Positions 31,235 to 39,712 of a DNA stretch of 57,482 nucleotides are shown here, in pieces. The DNA comes from Chloroflexota bacterium. GTDB taxonomy: Bacteria > Chloroflexota > Anaerolineae > Anaerolineales > VGOW01. The stretch's first letter is position 1. Every line of letters starts with the position of its first letter. The stretch lies in the NCBI GenBank assembly GCA_016197225.1, contig JACPWC010000118.1, positions 1 to 57,482 of the forward strand, read 5' to 3'. The notes under the pieces were generated by a model. The model searched no databases. It saw only the letters and a program-made list of their open reading frames with translations, and was not told where the DNA came from. The translations under genes and the position numbers were made by a program.

Positions 31235-32419
31235 CTATTCGTATTTGAATCGCCACACGCCAACGGCGAAAAAGACGACGGCAAACCCGGTCAACACCGT
31301 CGCTTCGAGCATAATGCCGGCCACATCCTGGCCGCGCAGAACAATATCCATCAGGCCCTGCATGGCCCAGGTGGTCGGTAGAATCTGCACGGCGGTTCGC
31401 ACCGCCTGGGGAAACAGTTCGAGCGGATACCAACAGCCGCCCATCAGGGCAAAACTCATGCCAAGCATTACACTCAACCCGCTGGCCTGCCCTTCAGACT
31501 TGATAAACGTGCCGAGCGTTGCCCCCAACGCGCTGGCGGCCAACCCGAAGGTGACCAGCATCAAGGCCAAAGCCAGCGGCGACTGACCCCAGTTCAATCC
31601 CATGGCAAAGACGCCAAAAATAACCAATAACGCCATCTGTATCAGCGCGATCACCAACTGCCCACTGATGGTTCCCAACAAGTAAGTAGCTTTTTGCGTC
31701 GGCGTGGTAAGCAGGCGGCGAAGTGTGCCTTGCGAACGTTCGTAAGCGAAGAGGCCGGAGATGCCCAACAGCGGGATGAAGACCCAGGTGATCAGTTGAC
31801 CGGCTGAGGCTTGCGCCGCCGGATCGTAGGGTTGACCCGCCGACGTGGCCTCCGTCACCTCCACCCGCTCCGGGGCCGACTCGAACAGAGCCTGCGCCTG
31901 CTCCAAACTTGCGTTGAAGTAGGTCGCGCGATCCGCGTTGCTCGCAAACGGCTGGAGTCGTTCTGCTTCGACCACGCTGTTGTTCGCAACCGAGAGCGCG
32001 CTCCCTACGCGGCTGATCACGGCCAGCACGGCCCGCTCGGCAACTTGAGCGTTCAAGTTGTTGGGCGCTTGCAACAGTTCGAGTTCCGTCTGGCCGCCGA
32101 CCTCAAAGCCGGTCGGAATGATCAACAGTGCCGGAGCGCCGTCGTCGGCAAATGCGGCTTCGGCCTCGGCCAGCGGCATTACTTCGGCGCGCACCGTTTT
32201 GGATTTTGATAGCGCGTCCAACACTTCGGCGGAGAGCGTTGAGTTGGCGTTGTCGGCCACCAGCAGGCGCACCCGGTTGTCCGTTTCCTGGTTCCGGCTA
32301 AACCCGCCGCCGATGATGAAGGTGAAGGTTAGAGGCAGGATGACGAAGAAGAGAAGCTCGGAGCGGCTTGAAAATCGAATCAGCGCGTCTTTCCAGGCGA
32401 TGGCGAAAATTTTGTTCAT
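31235..32419 (-). CDS. ABC-2 type exporter permease
   Basis: Membrane permease of 394 residues: one N-terminal helix (ELLFFVILPLTFTFIIGGG), a large extracytoplasmic domain (about 45-200), then five helices, the YhgE/NatB-like layout. SFALMGGCWYPLELFPQAVRT is the usual loop before the last helices. It works with the second permease and the ATPase upstream to export an unknown substrate. The stop codon is nine bases or fewer from the next gene. The M at 32419 follows the second permease by nine bases. Confidence 0.88.
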   Translation of the reverse strand: MNKIFAIAWKDALIRFSSRSELLFFVILPLTFTFIIGGGFSRNQETDNRVRLLVADNANSTLSAEVLDALSKSKTVRAEVMPLAEAEAAFADDGAPALLIIPTGFEVGGQTELELLQAPNNLNAQVAERAVLAVISRVGSALSVANNSVVEAERLQPFASNADRATYFNASLEQAQALFESAPERVEVTEATSAGQPYDPAAQASAGQLITWVFIPLLGISGLFAYERSQGTLRRLLTTPTQKATYLLGTISGQLVIALIQMALLVIFGVFAMGLNWGQSPLALALMLVTFGLAASALGATLGTFIKSEGQASGLSVMLGMSFALMGGCWYPLELFPQAVRTAVQILPTTWAMQGLMDIVLRGQDVAGIMLEATVLTGFAVVFFAVGVWRFKYE

Positions 32420-32428
32420 GATAAATTC

Positions 32429-33670
32429 CTAACGTCCCGCCCAACCCTGGCGGCGGAATAAGGCAACGGCAATGGTGAAAAGCACGGCGGCCATGATGAG
32501 TAGAGCGATAATGGGTGTAACAACGTCGGCCAGTGCCCCGCCAGTGCCCAGCGCCGTAAAGCCCTCCAGCCCCCACGAGTTTGGCGTGAGTTTGCCGGCG
32601 ATTTGCAACCAACCGGGCAGGGGGAAGTTGAAGCCGAAACTGCCACCCAGCACGCCGAACATCAACATCATGGCCGTGCCGGCGCTGGACACTTGCGCCG
32701 GCGTCTTGGCGATGGCGGCCAGCAGGCTCCCCCAGCCGGTGGCCCCGGCGGCCACGGCGGCCACGAGCAGAAACACGGCCAGCGGGTCGCCCCATTTCAA
32801 ACCAAAGAGCAGTGTGCTGGCGAGGATCAAAATTCCAACCTGGGCCAGGCCGGTGAAGAAGATGCCGAGCAGTTTGCCGCCCAGCACTTGCGCCGCTGTG
32901 GTGGGCGTGGTGAGCAGGCGTGGCAGAGTTCCCTCGTGGCGCTCGGCCAGAATCGTGCGCCCGCCGTTGCTCACGGTGTACATCAGGAACAGCAGGGCCA
33001 TGCCCGGCGCGAGATAAGCCAGAATGTCGAACTCCACCGATTCTGAATCGGCTGAGGGGCTGGCACGTTTGAGGGTGATGAGCGAATTCTCTGCGCCGGC
33101 CTCGGCCTGGCGCTGGCCGATGGCTTCGCCGACGGCTTGCGCGTTTTGAGGCGCGACCAGGCCGCTGGCGACCAACTGGGTGACGGCCACCTGGCCGCTC
33201 ACCCGGCCTACTTCCAACCGGCTCACAAATGCGTCCACGATGGATTGCACAACTCCGGCGCTGACAGGCCGGGCCGGGTTGACGTACACTTCGATCTTCA
33301 CGGGTTCACCGTCGGCGGTGAGGCTGTCGGAGAATCCGGCTGGGATGATGACGGCGGCGGCCACGTCGTCCTCTTCCACCTGGCTTCGGGCGGCGGCCAC
33401 ATTGTTGGCAAATGCCGGTTCGAGTAGCTCGTCCAGGTCTTCGGAGTTGAAAACGTCAACCATTATTTCGCCGATCTCGCCTTCATCCTGATTCACGATG
33501 ATGACCGGGATGTTGCTCAGGCCGCTGTTGGTGTCGCCGGAAAAGCGGCCAGTGACGGCCCCGAGGCCGAGCGTGAGCACGAACGGCGCGACCAGCATCA
33601 GGATCAGCGCCGCCCGGTCGCGAAAGGCGAGGGTGACATCTTTAATGGCGATGGTGAGAATCTTGTTCAT
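32429..33670 (-). CDS. ABC-2 type exporter permease
   Basis: Permease of 413 residues with the same organisation as its downstream neighbour: helix 1 (ALILMLVAPFVLTLGLG), a long extracytoplasmic domain, then FLMYTVSNGGRTILAERHEGTLPRLL before the last five helices. It forms the second half of a heterodimeric exporter. The start MNKILTIA is chosen because AAGGAAG precedes it; the longer frame reads through a repeat. Together with the ATPase it makes a three-gene exporter. Confidence 0.88.
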   Translation of the reverse strand: MNKILTIAIKDVTLAFRDRAALILMLVAPFVLTLGLGAVTGRFSGDTNSGLSNIPVIIVNQDEGEIGEIMVDVFNSEDLDELLEPAFANNVAAARSQVEEDDVAAAVIIPAGFSDSLTADGEPVKIEVYVNPARPVSAGVVQSIVDAFVSRLEVGRVSGQVAVTQLVASGLVAPQNAQAVGEAIGQRQAEAGAENSLITLKRASPSADSESVEFDILAYLAPGMALLFLMYTVSNGGRTILAERHEGTLPRLLTTPTTAAQVLGGKLLGIFFTGLAQVGILILASTLLFGLKWGDPLAVFLLVAAVAAGATGWGSLLAAIAKTPAQVSSAGTAMMLMFGVLGGSFGFNFPLPGWLQIAGKLTPNSWGLEGFTALGTGGALADVVTPIIALLIMAAVLFTIAVALFRRQGWAGR

Positions 33671-33696
33671 GATTACTTCCTTGAGAAGCTGGACAA

Positions 33697-33744
33697 GCGT
33701 CCTGAGCGGAGCGGCGTGTTGTTCGCCGCGTAGTCGAAGGATGC
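33697..33744. repeat. Palindromic word repeat (CCTGAGCGGAG...GTCGAAGG type)
   Basis: GCGTCCTGAGCGGAGCGGCG, a short loop, then complementary CGCCGCGTAGTCGAAGGATGC words. It fills the gap between the ATPase stop and the permease start. A second copy of the family lies at 57407. Similar elements are widespread in environmental bacterial genomes. Confidence 0.85.
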
Positions 33745-33750
33745 TGGTTT

Positions 33751-34695
33751 TCAATCCCGCAAAGCTCGGCCCGTAAGTTGCAGAAACACCGCTTCCAGGT
33801 TCGGCTCTTGAATGTCCACCGACCGAATCTTGATGCCAAGCTCATTGGCTTTGGCGACGACCGGGGCCAGGGCGTCGGCGGCAGAGGGAACCATGAGGGC
33901 CACTTCGTGATCGACGGCTGAAGATTGCAGAATGCCGGGCAGGGCGCGCAGGGCCTCGGCCAGTTTGGCCGCCTCGCCGCCTTCGCCGATGTGCAAGCGC
34001 AGAACGTCGCGCTCGCCCACCTGCCGCGTCAGTTCCTTTTGCGTGCCAAGCGCAATCACCTGGCCGTGATCAATGATGCCCACCCGATCCGAAAGCTCTT
34101 CCGCTTCTTCCATGTAGTGCGTGGTGTAAAGCACCGTCATGCCCTGCTTGTTCAGGTCTTTCACTGTGTCGAGGATGTTGCGGCGGCTCTGCGGGTCAAT
34201 GCCCACCGTCGGCTCGTCCATATACAAAATGCGCGGGTTGTGCAGAAGCCCCACGCCGATGTTCACCCGGCGCTTCATGCCGCCCGAATACGTTTTGACT
34301 CGCTGGTTGGCTTTATCGCTCAGGCCGATCTGGGCCAGCACTTCGTCGGCGCGCTTTTTGAGCGATGCGCCACCCATGCCGTACATACGACCCCAGAAAA
34401 TCAGGTTCTCGCGGGCGGTAAGCTCCTCATACAAAGCGATTTCCTGCGGCACGACGCCGATGATGTTGCGCACGGCCATCGGGTCTTTGCTCACCGAGTG
34501 GCCGCCGATGACGGCGTCGCCGCCCGAAGGTTCGAGAAGCGACGAGAGCATGGAGATGGTGGTGGTTTTGCCGGCACCGTTCGGACCGAGCAGGCTGAAG
34601 ATTTCGCCGGCCTCAATGGCAAAGCTGATGCCGTTGACGGCGGTGAAGTCGCCAAATTTTTTGGCGAGATTGTTGACTTCGAGAATGGGTGCCAT
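33751..34695 (-). CDS. ABC exporter ATP-binding protein
   Basis: ATPase of 314 residues. Walker A LGPNGAGKTT (36-45), Q-loop VVPQEIALYEEL, signature YSGGMKRRVN (about 140), Walker B ILYMDEPTVGIDP, and the switch His in YTTHYMEEAEE are present. The C-terminal extension is like that of DrrA/NatA-type exporters. It powers the two ABC-2 permeases downstream. GGAGG precedes the ATG at MAPILEV. A TATTAT -10 box (34722-34727) and the dyad centred at 34758.5, about 43 bases upstream of the expected start site, form a likely class II-type activated promoter. Confidence 0.92.
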   Translation of the reverse strand: MAPILEVNNLAKKFGDFTAVNGISFAIEAGEIFSLLGPNGAGKTTTISMLSSLLEPSGGDAVIGGHSVSKDPMAVRNIIGVVPQEIALYEELTARENLIFWGRMYGMGGASLKKRADEVLAQIGLSDKANQRVKTYSGGMKRRVNIGVGLLHNPRILYMDEPTVGIDPQSRRNILDTVKDLNKQGMTVLYTTHYMEEAEELSDRVGIIDHGQVIALGTQKELTRQVGERDVLRLHIGEGGEAAKLAEALRALPGILQSSAVDHEVALMVPSAADALAPVVAKANELGIKIRSVDIQEPNLEAVFLQLTGRALRD

Positions 34696-34737
34696 GAGAT
34701 GCCTCCAAAGGTGATGGGACGATAATAGGCCGGTGCA

Positions 34738-34777
34738 GGTCATATTGCGAAGTGCCGGAAGTCATGAGGCGGGTCAT
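34738..34777. promoter_or_regulatory. CRP-like dyad with three GTCA half-sites (module 2)
   Basis: The central dyad AGTGCCGGAAGTCATG is at 34751-34766. GGTCAT half-sites begin at 34738 and 34772, again 22 and 12 bases from the central AGTCAT. The minus-strand -10 box TATTAT is at 34722-34727. The layout matches 30709-30748 base for base in spacing. Confidence 0.65.
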
Positions 34778-34787
34778 ATCAGGAGAA

Positions 34788-34825
34788 TTAAAAAGCGCCG
34801 GGGCGGTTCACCAAACCGCCCCGGC
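34788..34825 (-). terminator. Rho-independent terminator of the universal stress gene
   Basis: Hairpin with 12-base perfect arms GCCGGGGCGGTT (34797-34808) and complement (34814-34825), loop of five. On the minus strand the stem is followed by a T-run (complement of 34789-34794). It closes the universal stress protein transcript. The 34826-34904 stretch holds two weaker hairpins and no gene. Confidence 0.88.
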
Positions 34826-34904
34826 TAAACCCGAGGAGCACCTGTTGCTCAGCACGCCGGTTTATGTTGCTCAACCGGGCCGGCCAGGTCCGCCGTCCTT
34901 CAAC

Positions 34905-35804
34905 TCATTTGGGCCGGATTACCAGCATTGAGCCGCCGAAGCCACGCAACACTTTTTCAGTGACACTGCCATATACCCAGCGCCGCAAACCAGTGCGACC
35001 ATGAGTAGCCATCACGATCAGCCCTGCCTGGTGGGTTTCGGCAAATTCGAGAATCTGGCCGGTCGGCGCGCCGATCCGCACCAGTGTTTGCATCGTCAGC
35101 TCGTCGTAGAGATTGGCTTCGGCCACACTTTGCAGGTAGGTATCGGCTTCCCGGTAAAGCTCTTCCTGCAACCGCGCGCCCAGGCCATGCTCGGCAATTT
35201 CCAGTTGAGTCAGTTCGTCAAAATGCACTTCTTCAGCCACACGCAACAGAGTCACTTCGCGCGAGAGGGCCATGGCCACATCCAGGCCGGGCTTGATGGC
35301 GCTTTCGGCCACTTCCGAGCCGTCGAGCGTGATTAGGGCTTTGTCCATAGATTGAGTCGAGCGGACAATGAGCACCGGACAAGGCGCGTTACCCAGCACC
35401 TTCTCGGCCACACTGCCCAGCACCCAGCGGGTGATGCCAGAATAGCCGTGCGATGACATGACGATCAGTTCAACGTGTTCTTCAATGGCGGTTTCCATGA
35501 TCGCTTCGGCCACATTGCCTTCCGGCGTTTTGATTCGGGCGTTCAAGCCAAACCGGGCCGCGGCCTGTTGTGCCTGGTCCAAATAATCTTTCACTTCCTG
35601 TCGCGCTTTGTTGAGCGCCTGGCTTGGGTACATCAGGTCGTAGCCGCCGTACAGGTGAGGCGCGGCTATCAGCATCGTCTCCGGCAGTGGAACACGCAAG
35701 AGTATGATTTCTGCCTCGGAGTGTTGGGCAATTTTCAGGGCGGGCTTGAGCGCTCGTTCGGCCAGTTCCGAGCCGTCCAGTGGGACAAGGATTTTATTAA
35801 ACAT
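34905..35804 (-). CDS. Tandem universal stress protein (two UspA domains)
   Basis: Protein of 299 residues made of two UspA domains (about 1-145 and 150-299). Each ends with an ATP-type nucleotide loop: MSSHGYSGITRWVLGSVAEKV and MATHGRTGLRRWVYGSVTEK (the GxxG-9x-GS/T pattern). MFNKILVPLDGSELAERA starts the first domain. Such proteins respond to starvation, redox or hypoxic stress. The start is the MFNKILV ATG with GGAGG upstream. A CRP-like dyad sits at 35871-35886, 67 bases upstream; a strong terminator follows the gene. Confidence 0.92.
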   Translation of the reverse strand: MFNKILVPLDGSELAERALKPALKIAQHSEAEIILLRVPLPETMLIAAPHLYGGYDLMYPSQALNKARQEVKDYLDQAQQAAARFGLNARIKTPEGNVAEAIMETAIEEHVELIVMSSHGYSGITRWVLGSVAEKVLGNAPCPVLIVRSTQSMDKALITLDGSEVAESAIKPGLDVAMALSREVTLLRVAEEVHFDELTQLEIAEHGLGARLQEELYREADTYLQSVAEANLYDELTMQTLVRIGAPTGQILEFAETHQAGLIVMATHGRTGLRRWVYGSVTEKVLRGFGGSMLVIRPK

Positions 35805-35870
35805 GGCGGCCTCCACAACAAATGATACGGTTTCTTGGGGCAATCATCTAACCAACCGGCTTGTGCTTCT

Positions 35871-35886
35871 AGTGCCGGATGTCATT
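35871..35886. promoter_or_regulatory. CRP-like dyad upstream of the universal stress gene
   Basis: AGTGCCGGATGTCATT differs at only two positions from the central dyad of the exporter ATPase module. The outer GGTCAT half-sites are not conserved here. The rest of the 245-base gap up to 36049 has a weaker similar site (CGTGACTATTCTCCG, near 35950) but no gene. Confidence 0.55.
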
Positions 35887-36049
35887 GAATCTACGTGAAG
35901 TCTGTTGATTTTGCGGACTGTTTTCAGGCGCGATCATAGTTGGAGAACTGCGTGACTATTCTCCGACTGCTTCGCCGTTACACGACAGGATTTCCCCAGG
36001 TTGAATTGCCAAAGCGGGTGTAAACTGGAGTGAGCCAGGAGGCGCTGAC

Positions 36050-36331
36050 ATGAACAAATTTCCGTCCAAGACATTCCCCGAAACCCCCAGCCTGCCCGTG
36101 GATGCCACCGACGAGGAACGAATGCAGGCGCTGATTGAATCGCTCAGCGCCTACATTGAATACTTTCATGGCGGAGCGGTGGAGATGGCGGGGTTCGACG
36201 GTGAGACGTTGAAGATCAGGATGCGGGGCGCGTGCATCGGTTGCCCCTTGTCGCCCGTCACTCTGCACGGCTGGGTGGAAGGCACGGCGCGGCAATTCTT
36301 CCCCGGCCTCAAGGCGGTCGAGTCGGTGTAG
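36050..36331 (+). CDS. NifU-like C-terminal domain protein
   Basis: Iron-sulfur scaffold-type protein of 93 residues. The Cys pair C62-C65 is in GACIGCPLSPVTLHGWVEG, the NifU C-terminal (Nfu) motif, and RMQALIESLSAYIEYFHGGAVEM is the usual N-terminal helix. It is the only plus-strand gene between 1 and 42.8 kb. AGGAGG is seven bases before the ATG. It could supply Fe-S clusters to the ferredoxin oxidoreductase subunits encoded on the opposite strand. Confidence 0.88.
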   Translation: MNKFPSKTFPETPSLPVDATDEERMQALIESLSAYIEYFHGGAVEMAGFDGETLKIRMRGACIGCPLSPVTLHGWVEGTARQFFPGLKAVESV

Positions 36332-36339
36332 CTTTTGTG

Positions 36340-36370
36340 GAGCGAGTTGCCAACTCGCTCTACGGGCTTT
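36340..36370. repeat. Palindromic word repeat (GAGCGAGTTG type), copy 2
   Basis: GAGCGAGTTGCCAACTCGCTC followed by TACGGGCTTTT just after the NifU-like stop. It can act as a hairpin with a T-run for that gene. The same word and tail are repeated 69 bases on. Confidence 0.9.
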
Positions 36371-36408
36371 TGTGTTCACGCCGCAGTTGCACTGCCGCCC
36401 CATCAAGA

Positions 36409-36440
36409 GTGCGAGTTGCCAACTCGCTCTACGGGCTTTC
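36409..36440. repeat. Palindromic word repeat (GAGCGAGTTG type), copy 3
   Basis: GTGCGAGTTGCCAACTCGCTC and the same TACGGGCTTTC tail as copy 2. It holds the stop codon (complement of 36429-36431) of the small four-Cys protein gene. Confidence 0.88.
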
Positions 36441-36662
36441 GAGAAACGGGTCGTAGTTGGGGTTGAGGCCCGACCAGCGGCAGGCGAATCCTTCGAGGTT
36501 GCACTCGACGCCCTGCGAGCATTTGCGGGCGTGAACCTGGAAGGGCGCGCCAACATCCGGCACCGGCTCGTCGGGGTAAACCCGTTCTTCGAGCAGGTCT
36601 ACTTCCTCCTTGACCCGCTCACACCAAATCTTCTTTGTCACTTCCCAGATAATTTTGGGCAT
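36429..36662 (-). CDS. Small four-cysteine protein, unknown
   Basis: Protein of 77 residues with Cys at 14, 48, 54 and 61 (KKIWCERVKEE, ARKCSQGVECNLEGFACRW). The spacing suggests a metal or Fe-S site or disulfides, but I do not recognise the family. GACAGGAGG seven bases upstream gives a strong ribosome binding site, so it is likely real. It lies between the NifU-like gene and the ferredoxin oxidoreductase operon, on the strand of the latter. Its last residues (LESP) and stop are within a GAGCGAGTTG repeat. Confidence 0.6.
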   Translation of the reverse strand: MPKIIWEVTKKIWCERVKEEVDLLEERVYPDEPVPDVGAPFQVHARKCSQGVECNLEGFACRWSGLNPNYDPFLESP

Positions 36663-36680
36663 GGCAACCTCCTGTCTTTC

Positions 36681-36748
36681 ATCCGCAGATTTACACAGAT
36701 GACCGCAGATTAGAAAAAAAATCTGCGTCAGTCTGCGTAATCTGCGGA
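36681..36748. repeat. Palindromic word repeat (ATCCGCAGATT type)
   Basis: ATCCGCAGATTTACACAGAT words, an A-run, then complement words ending ATCTGCGGA. Same family as 24635. The stop and last six codons of the korC-type gene lie within it. Confidence 0.92.
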
Positions 36749-37309
36749 CAACTTTTCTGCCGATGCAATCTCGGCCAGCGCCGCGCCCCGGCGCAGGGCT
36801 TCCCTGTTGGCTCCCAATAATTTGCGATGTCGCTCCGGCAGGTGCGCTTCCAGCGCCTGCTCCACGGCCTCCAACGGCAGGGCGTTCGTGGCGGCCAGCA
36901 TTGCACCCGCCAGCACGAGGTTCGCTACGCTTCGCGTGGCGCTCCCCAGTTCTTCGGCGATGGCGTTGGCCGGAACTTCAATCACATGAATATCAGTTCG
37001 GGCCGCCGCGTGTGCCGTGAGCGATGAATTGATCACCAGCACGCCGCCGGGCGCGACCAGCGATTCGTACTTGTCGAGCGAAGGCATGTTCATGGCAATG
37101 ACGGCGGCGGGGTTGCGCACCAGCGGCGAGCCGATCTCGTCGTCGGAGATGATGACTGTGCAGTGGGCGGTGCCGCCGCGCATTTCGGGGCCGTACGATG
37201 GAATCCAGGTGACGTGCTTGCCTTCGTCCATGGCTGCATACGCCAGCAGTTGCCCCGCGAACAACGCGCCCTGACCGCCAAAGCCGGAGATGATGATTTC
37301 GGTTTGCAT
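36728..37309 (-). CDS. 2-oxoacid:ferredoxin oxidoreductase, gamma subunit
   Basis: Gamma (KorC/PorG-type) subunit of 193 residues: [22 protein letters not shown] (glycine-rich start), [20 protein letters not shown] (conserved) and [16 protein letters not shown]. It helps form the catalytic core with the alpha and beta subunits. Its C-terminal SADYAD and stop lie inside an ATCCGCAGATT-family repeat, so the original tail was probably different. It is the last gene of the operon 41109 to 36728. Confidence 0.9.
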   Translation of the reverse strand: MQTEIIISGFGGQGALFAGQLLAYAAMDEGKHVTWIPSYGPEMRGGTAHCTVIISDDEIGSPLVRNPAAVIAMNMPSLDKYESLVAPGGVLVINSSLTAHAAARTDIHVIEVPANAIAEELGSATRSVANLVLAGAMLAATNALPLEAVEQALEAHLPERHRKLLGANREALRRGAALAEIASAEKLSADYAD

Positions 37310-37325
37310 GTCTCAACTCTTCAAA

Positions 37326-37388
37326 GCGTATTGCGTATTTCGTATTGCGTGGTCGTCACGCTCAAACGGAATACGCAACACGCAATAT
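37326..37388. repeat. Palindromic word repeat (GCGTATTGCGTATT type)
   Basis: GCGTATTGCGTATTTCGTATT and complementary ATACGCAACACGCAATAT words with a short centre. It lies directly upstream of the gamma subunit start. The same word is found in frame inside rsmG at 51901. Confidence 0.9.
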
Positions 37389-37393
37389 CGTCT

Positions 37394-38182
37394 TTATCGC
37401 AACGCTTCCACTTCCGGCCTCACCTTGTAATCGCCAAGCGGGTAATAGGGGATCATGTGTTCTTCGATCCACTTCAGCGAGTCTATGGCGCTGATGCCCC
37501 AGTTGGTGGGACAGCTTGAGAGCAGTTCGACCATCGAGAAGCCCATCCCGGCAATCTGCACCTCAAACGCCTTCTTGATCGCCTTCTTAGCCCGGTTGAT
37601 CTCTTTGACGTTGTGCAGGCTTCGCCGGACGACGTAGGCCGTGCCGGGCAGAACCGAGAGCAGTTCCGACATTTGCAGAGGCATGCCCATCGTTTCCACG
37701 TCGCGCCCACACGGTGATGACGTGGTCTTCTGGCCGGGCAGGGTGGTGGGAGCCATTTGCCCGCCGGTCATGCCGTAGATGGCGTTGTTGATGAAGATGA
37801 CGGTGATGTTCTCGCCCCGGGCCGCGGCGTGCATGATCTCGGCCATGCCGATGGAGGCCAGATCGCCGTCGCCCTGATAGGTGAAGACGACGTTGTCAGG
37901 CCGCACGCGCTTGATGCCGGTGGCCATGGCCGGGGCGCGGCCATGCGCCGCCTCGGCGAAGTCCACGTTGAAGTAGTTGTAGGCGAACACCGCGCACCCG
38001 ACCGGGGCCACGCCAATCGTCTTCTTGCGGATGCCGAGTTCGTCAATCACCTCGGCCACCAGCCGGTGGGCCACGCCGTGGGTGCAACCGGGGCAGTAAT
38101 GGGTGAAGGTCTCGGCCAGCGAGGCGGGGTAGGTGTAGACGAGGTCGTCGGTGGTTTTAGTCTGCAGTTCAAATGTGGTCAT
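37394..38182 (-). CDS. 2-oxoacid:ferredoxin oxidoreductase, beta subunit
   Basis: Beta subunit of 262 residues with thiamine-diphosphate binding. It has [18 protein letters not shown], the TPP motif [17 protein letters not shown] with downstream [17 protein letters not shown], and [13 protein letters not shown]. These fit KorB/VorA-type enzymes for 2-oxoglutarate or branched-chain 2-oxoacids rather than pyruvate specifically. The start MTTFELQ is chosen because GGAG lies seven bases upstream, within the end of the kinase gene; the two frames overlap by 14 bases. Confidence 0.9.
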   Translation of the reverse strand: MTTFELQTKTTDDLVYTYPASLAETFTHYCPGCTHGVAHRLVAEVIDELGIRKKTIGVAPVGCAVFAYNYFNVDFAEAAHGRAPAMATGIKRVRPDNVVFTYQGDGDLASIGMAEIMHAAARGENITVIFINNAIYGMTGGQMAPTTLPGQKTTSSPCGRDVETMGMPLQMSELLSVLPGTAYVVRRSLHNVKEINRAKKAIKKAFEVQIAGMGFSMVELLSSCPTNWGISAIDSLKWIEEHMIPYYPLGDYKVRPEVEALR

Positions 38183-39638
38183 TAAGGACTCCATGAGCAA
38201 GTGCCGTTGATGTGGCGTCAGGTTTTGGGGCCAACGGCAAAGTAAACCAAAAGGTTGCTCCCTGTCCTGGTTGGCTCTCTACGCTGATTTGCCCGCCGTG
38301 CGCTTCGACCATGCGCCGGGTGATGGCCAGCCCCAAACCGGTGCTTTTTTCATCAGCAGTGGGCCGGGCGGAGAGAGGCTCGAAGTTTTTGAAGAGGCGG
38401 CGCTGGTCTTCCTGGGTGAGGCCGGGGCCTTGATCGCGCACCCGGATAATCACGGTCGCCGCATCACGCAGTTCAGCCGTCACCACGACCGTGCTGCCGG
38501 GCGGCGAGAATTTCACCGCATTGCCGATCAGGTTATCCAGCACTTGCCGCAGCCGGCGGGCATCGGCCCACACTTCTACCTCTGCTATGTTCTCGGCTAC
38601 GACCTGCGTCTGCTTGGCCGCCGCCAGCGTGTGGTTGATGCGGCTAATCTCGGCCAGGAAATCAGCCAGTGACAACCGGGTGCGGGAAAGCTTCAACTTT
38701 CCGGCTTCGATAACCGAAACGTCCAGCAGGTTATTAATCAGGTCGAGCATGTACTCTGTTTGCTTGCAGACTTCTCTCAACAATTCCTGTCCCCTGTCGG
38801 CGTTGATGTTGAAATTGCTATGGACGAGGAACGCCGCCGTCCCGTAAATCACATTGAGCGGGTTGCGCAAGTCGTGGGCGGCTATGCCAAGAAATTCGTT
38901 CTTGAGGTCATTCAACGCTTTAAGCTCGGCGTTCCGAGTTTCAATGGCTTGCTTCTGCACGGCGAGTTCGCTGACCAGCCGCCCTTTTTCCACGATGACT
39001 GCCAATTGCCCGGCGACCTGCTGAAAGAGTTCGACATGCGCTTCGGCGTAGGTGTGGGGGTGAATGCTGGAAAAGAACATGAAGCCGATGGGGATGCCGT
39101 TGGCGATTAGCGGGCACGTCAAGCTGGAGCGCATTCCTTCGGCGACAACCCGCCTTGTCGAGTTCGATTGAGGGTGCTCGGCTAGATAGGCAACCAGATC
39201 GTTCAGGATACGCGGTTGCCCGGTCTCCAGAATACGCTGCAGGCTACTGCCTTGCAGAGGTGCTTGAAATCCACTTTTCAGGCGCATTTCTGGTTGGTCG
39301 GTGCGTGCCCATCTGGCGCGGACGGTCTGGCCGTCGTCAGTCAACAAGGAAACGCCAATCCGGTTGTAGGGGATGACGGAGCGGAAATTGCGGTATACAT
39401 TGTCCAGCACTTCGTCGAGCAAAAGCCCGGCGTTAACCTGGCTGGTGAGTTGAACCAATTGCTCAAACTCATGATACCGGTGTTCCAACTTCTCGCTCAA
39501 TTGGAGCAACGCCTGCCCCAACTGGCCTACTTCGTCAGGCGGGGCGAGCGGCACCTCAATGGTGAACCTGCCGTGAATTAGTTGCTCGGCGGCGGCAACA
39601 TACTGGGAAATACGTGGGTCGTGATAATTGTTTTCCAT
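38169..39638 (-). CDS. Cytoplasmic HAMP/GAF histidine kinase inside the ferredoxin oxidoreductase operon
   Basis: Histidine kinase of 489 residues without transmembrane segments. A HAMP-like helix pair is at about 1-60 and a GAF domain at about 75-215 ([20 protein letters not shown]). The HisKA box is [15 protein letters not shown] with the phospho-His near 248. A full HATPase domain follows (N-box [12 protein letters not shown]-boxes RDQGPGL and [18 protein letters not shown]). No receiver domain or response regulator is adjacent. It lies between the alpha and beta subunit genes and overlaps the latter, so it is made with the enzyme. It may sense a ligand or redox state (inference). Confidence 0.88.
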   Translation of the reverse strand: MENNYHDPRISQYVAAAEQLIHGRFTIEVPLAPPDEVGQLGQALLQLSEKLEHRYHEFEQLVQLTSQVNAGLLLDEVLDNVYRNFRSVIPYNRIGVSLLTDDGQTVRARWARTDQPEMRLKSGFQAPLQGSSLQRILETGQPRILNDLVAYLAEHPQSNSTRRVVAEGMRSSLTCPLIANGIPIGFMFFSSIHPHTYAEAHVELFQQVAGQLAVIVEKGRLVSELAVQKQAIETRNAELKALNDLKNEFLGIAAHDLRNPLNVIYGTAAFLVHSNFNINADRGQELLREVCKQTEYMLDLINNLLDVSVIEAGKLKLSRTRLSLADFLAEISRINHTLAAAKQTQVVAENIAEVEVWADARRLRQVLDNLIGNAVKFSPPGSTVVVTAELRDAATVIIRVRDQGPGLTQEDQRRLFKNFEPLSARPTADEKSTGLGLAITRRMVEAHGGQISVESQPGQGATFWFTLPLAPKPDATSTALAHGVLNDHI

Positions 39639-39712
39639 GATGCACCTCGGGGTTTAGACAATGGGTGCGTTCGGGTTTCATTGCACTCACTCTTACTCGC
39701 TCGATTGCGGCT

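Noticed and set aside
36340-36440. Possible CRISPR array
   Set aside because: Only two copies, each palindromic, with one spacer-like stretch and no cas genes in the window.
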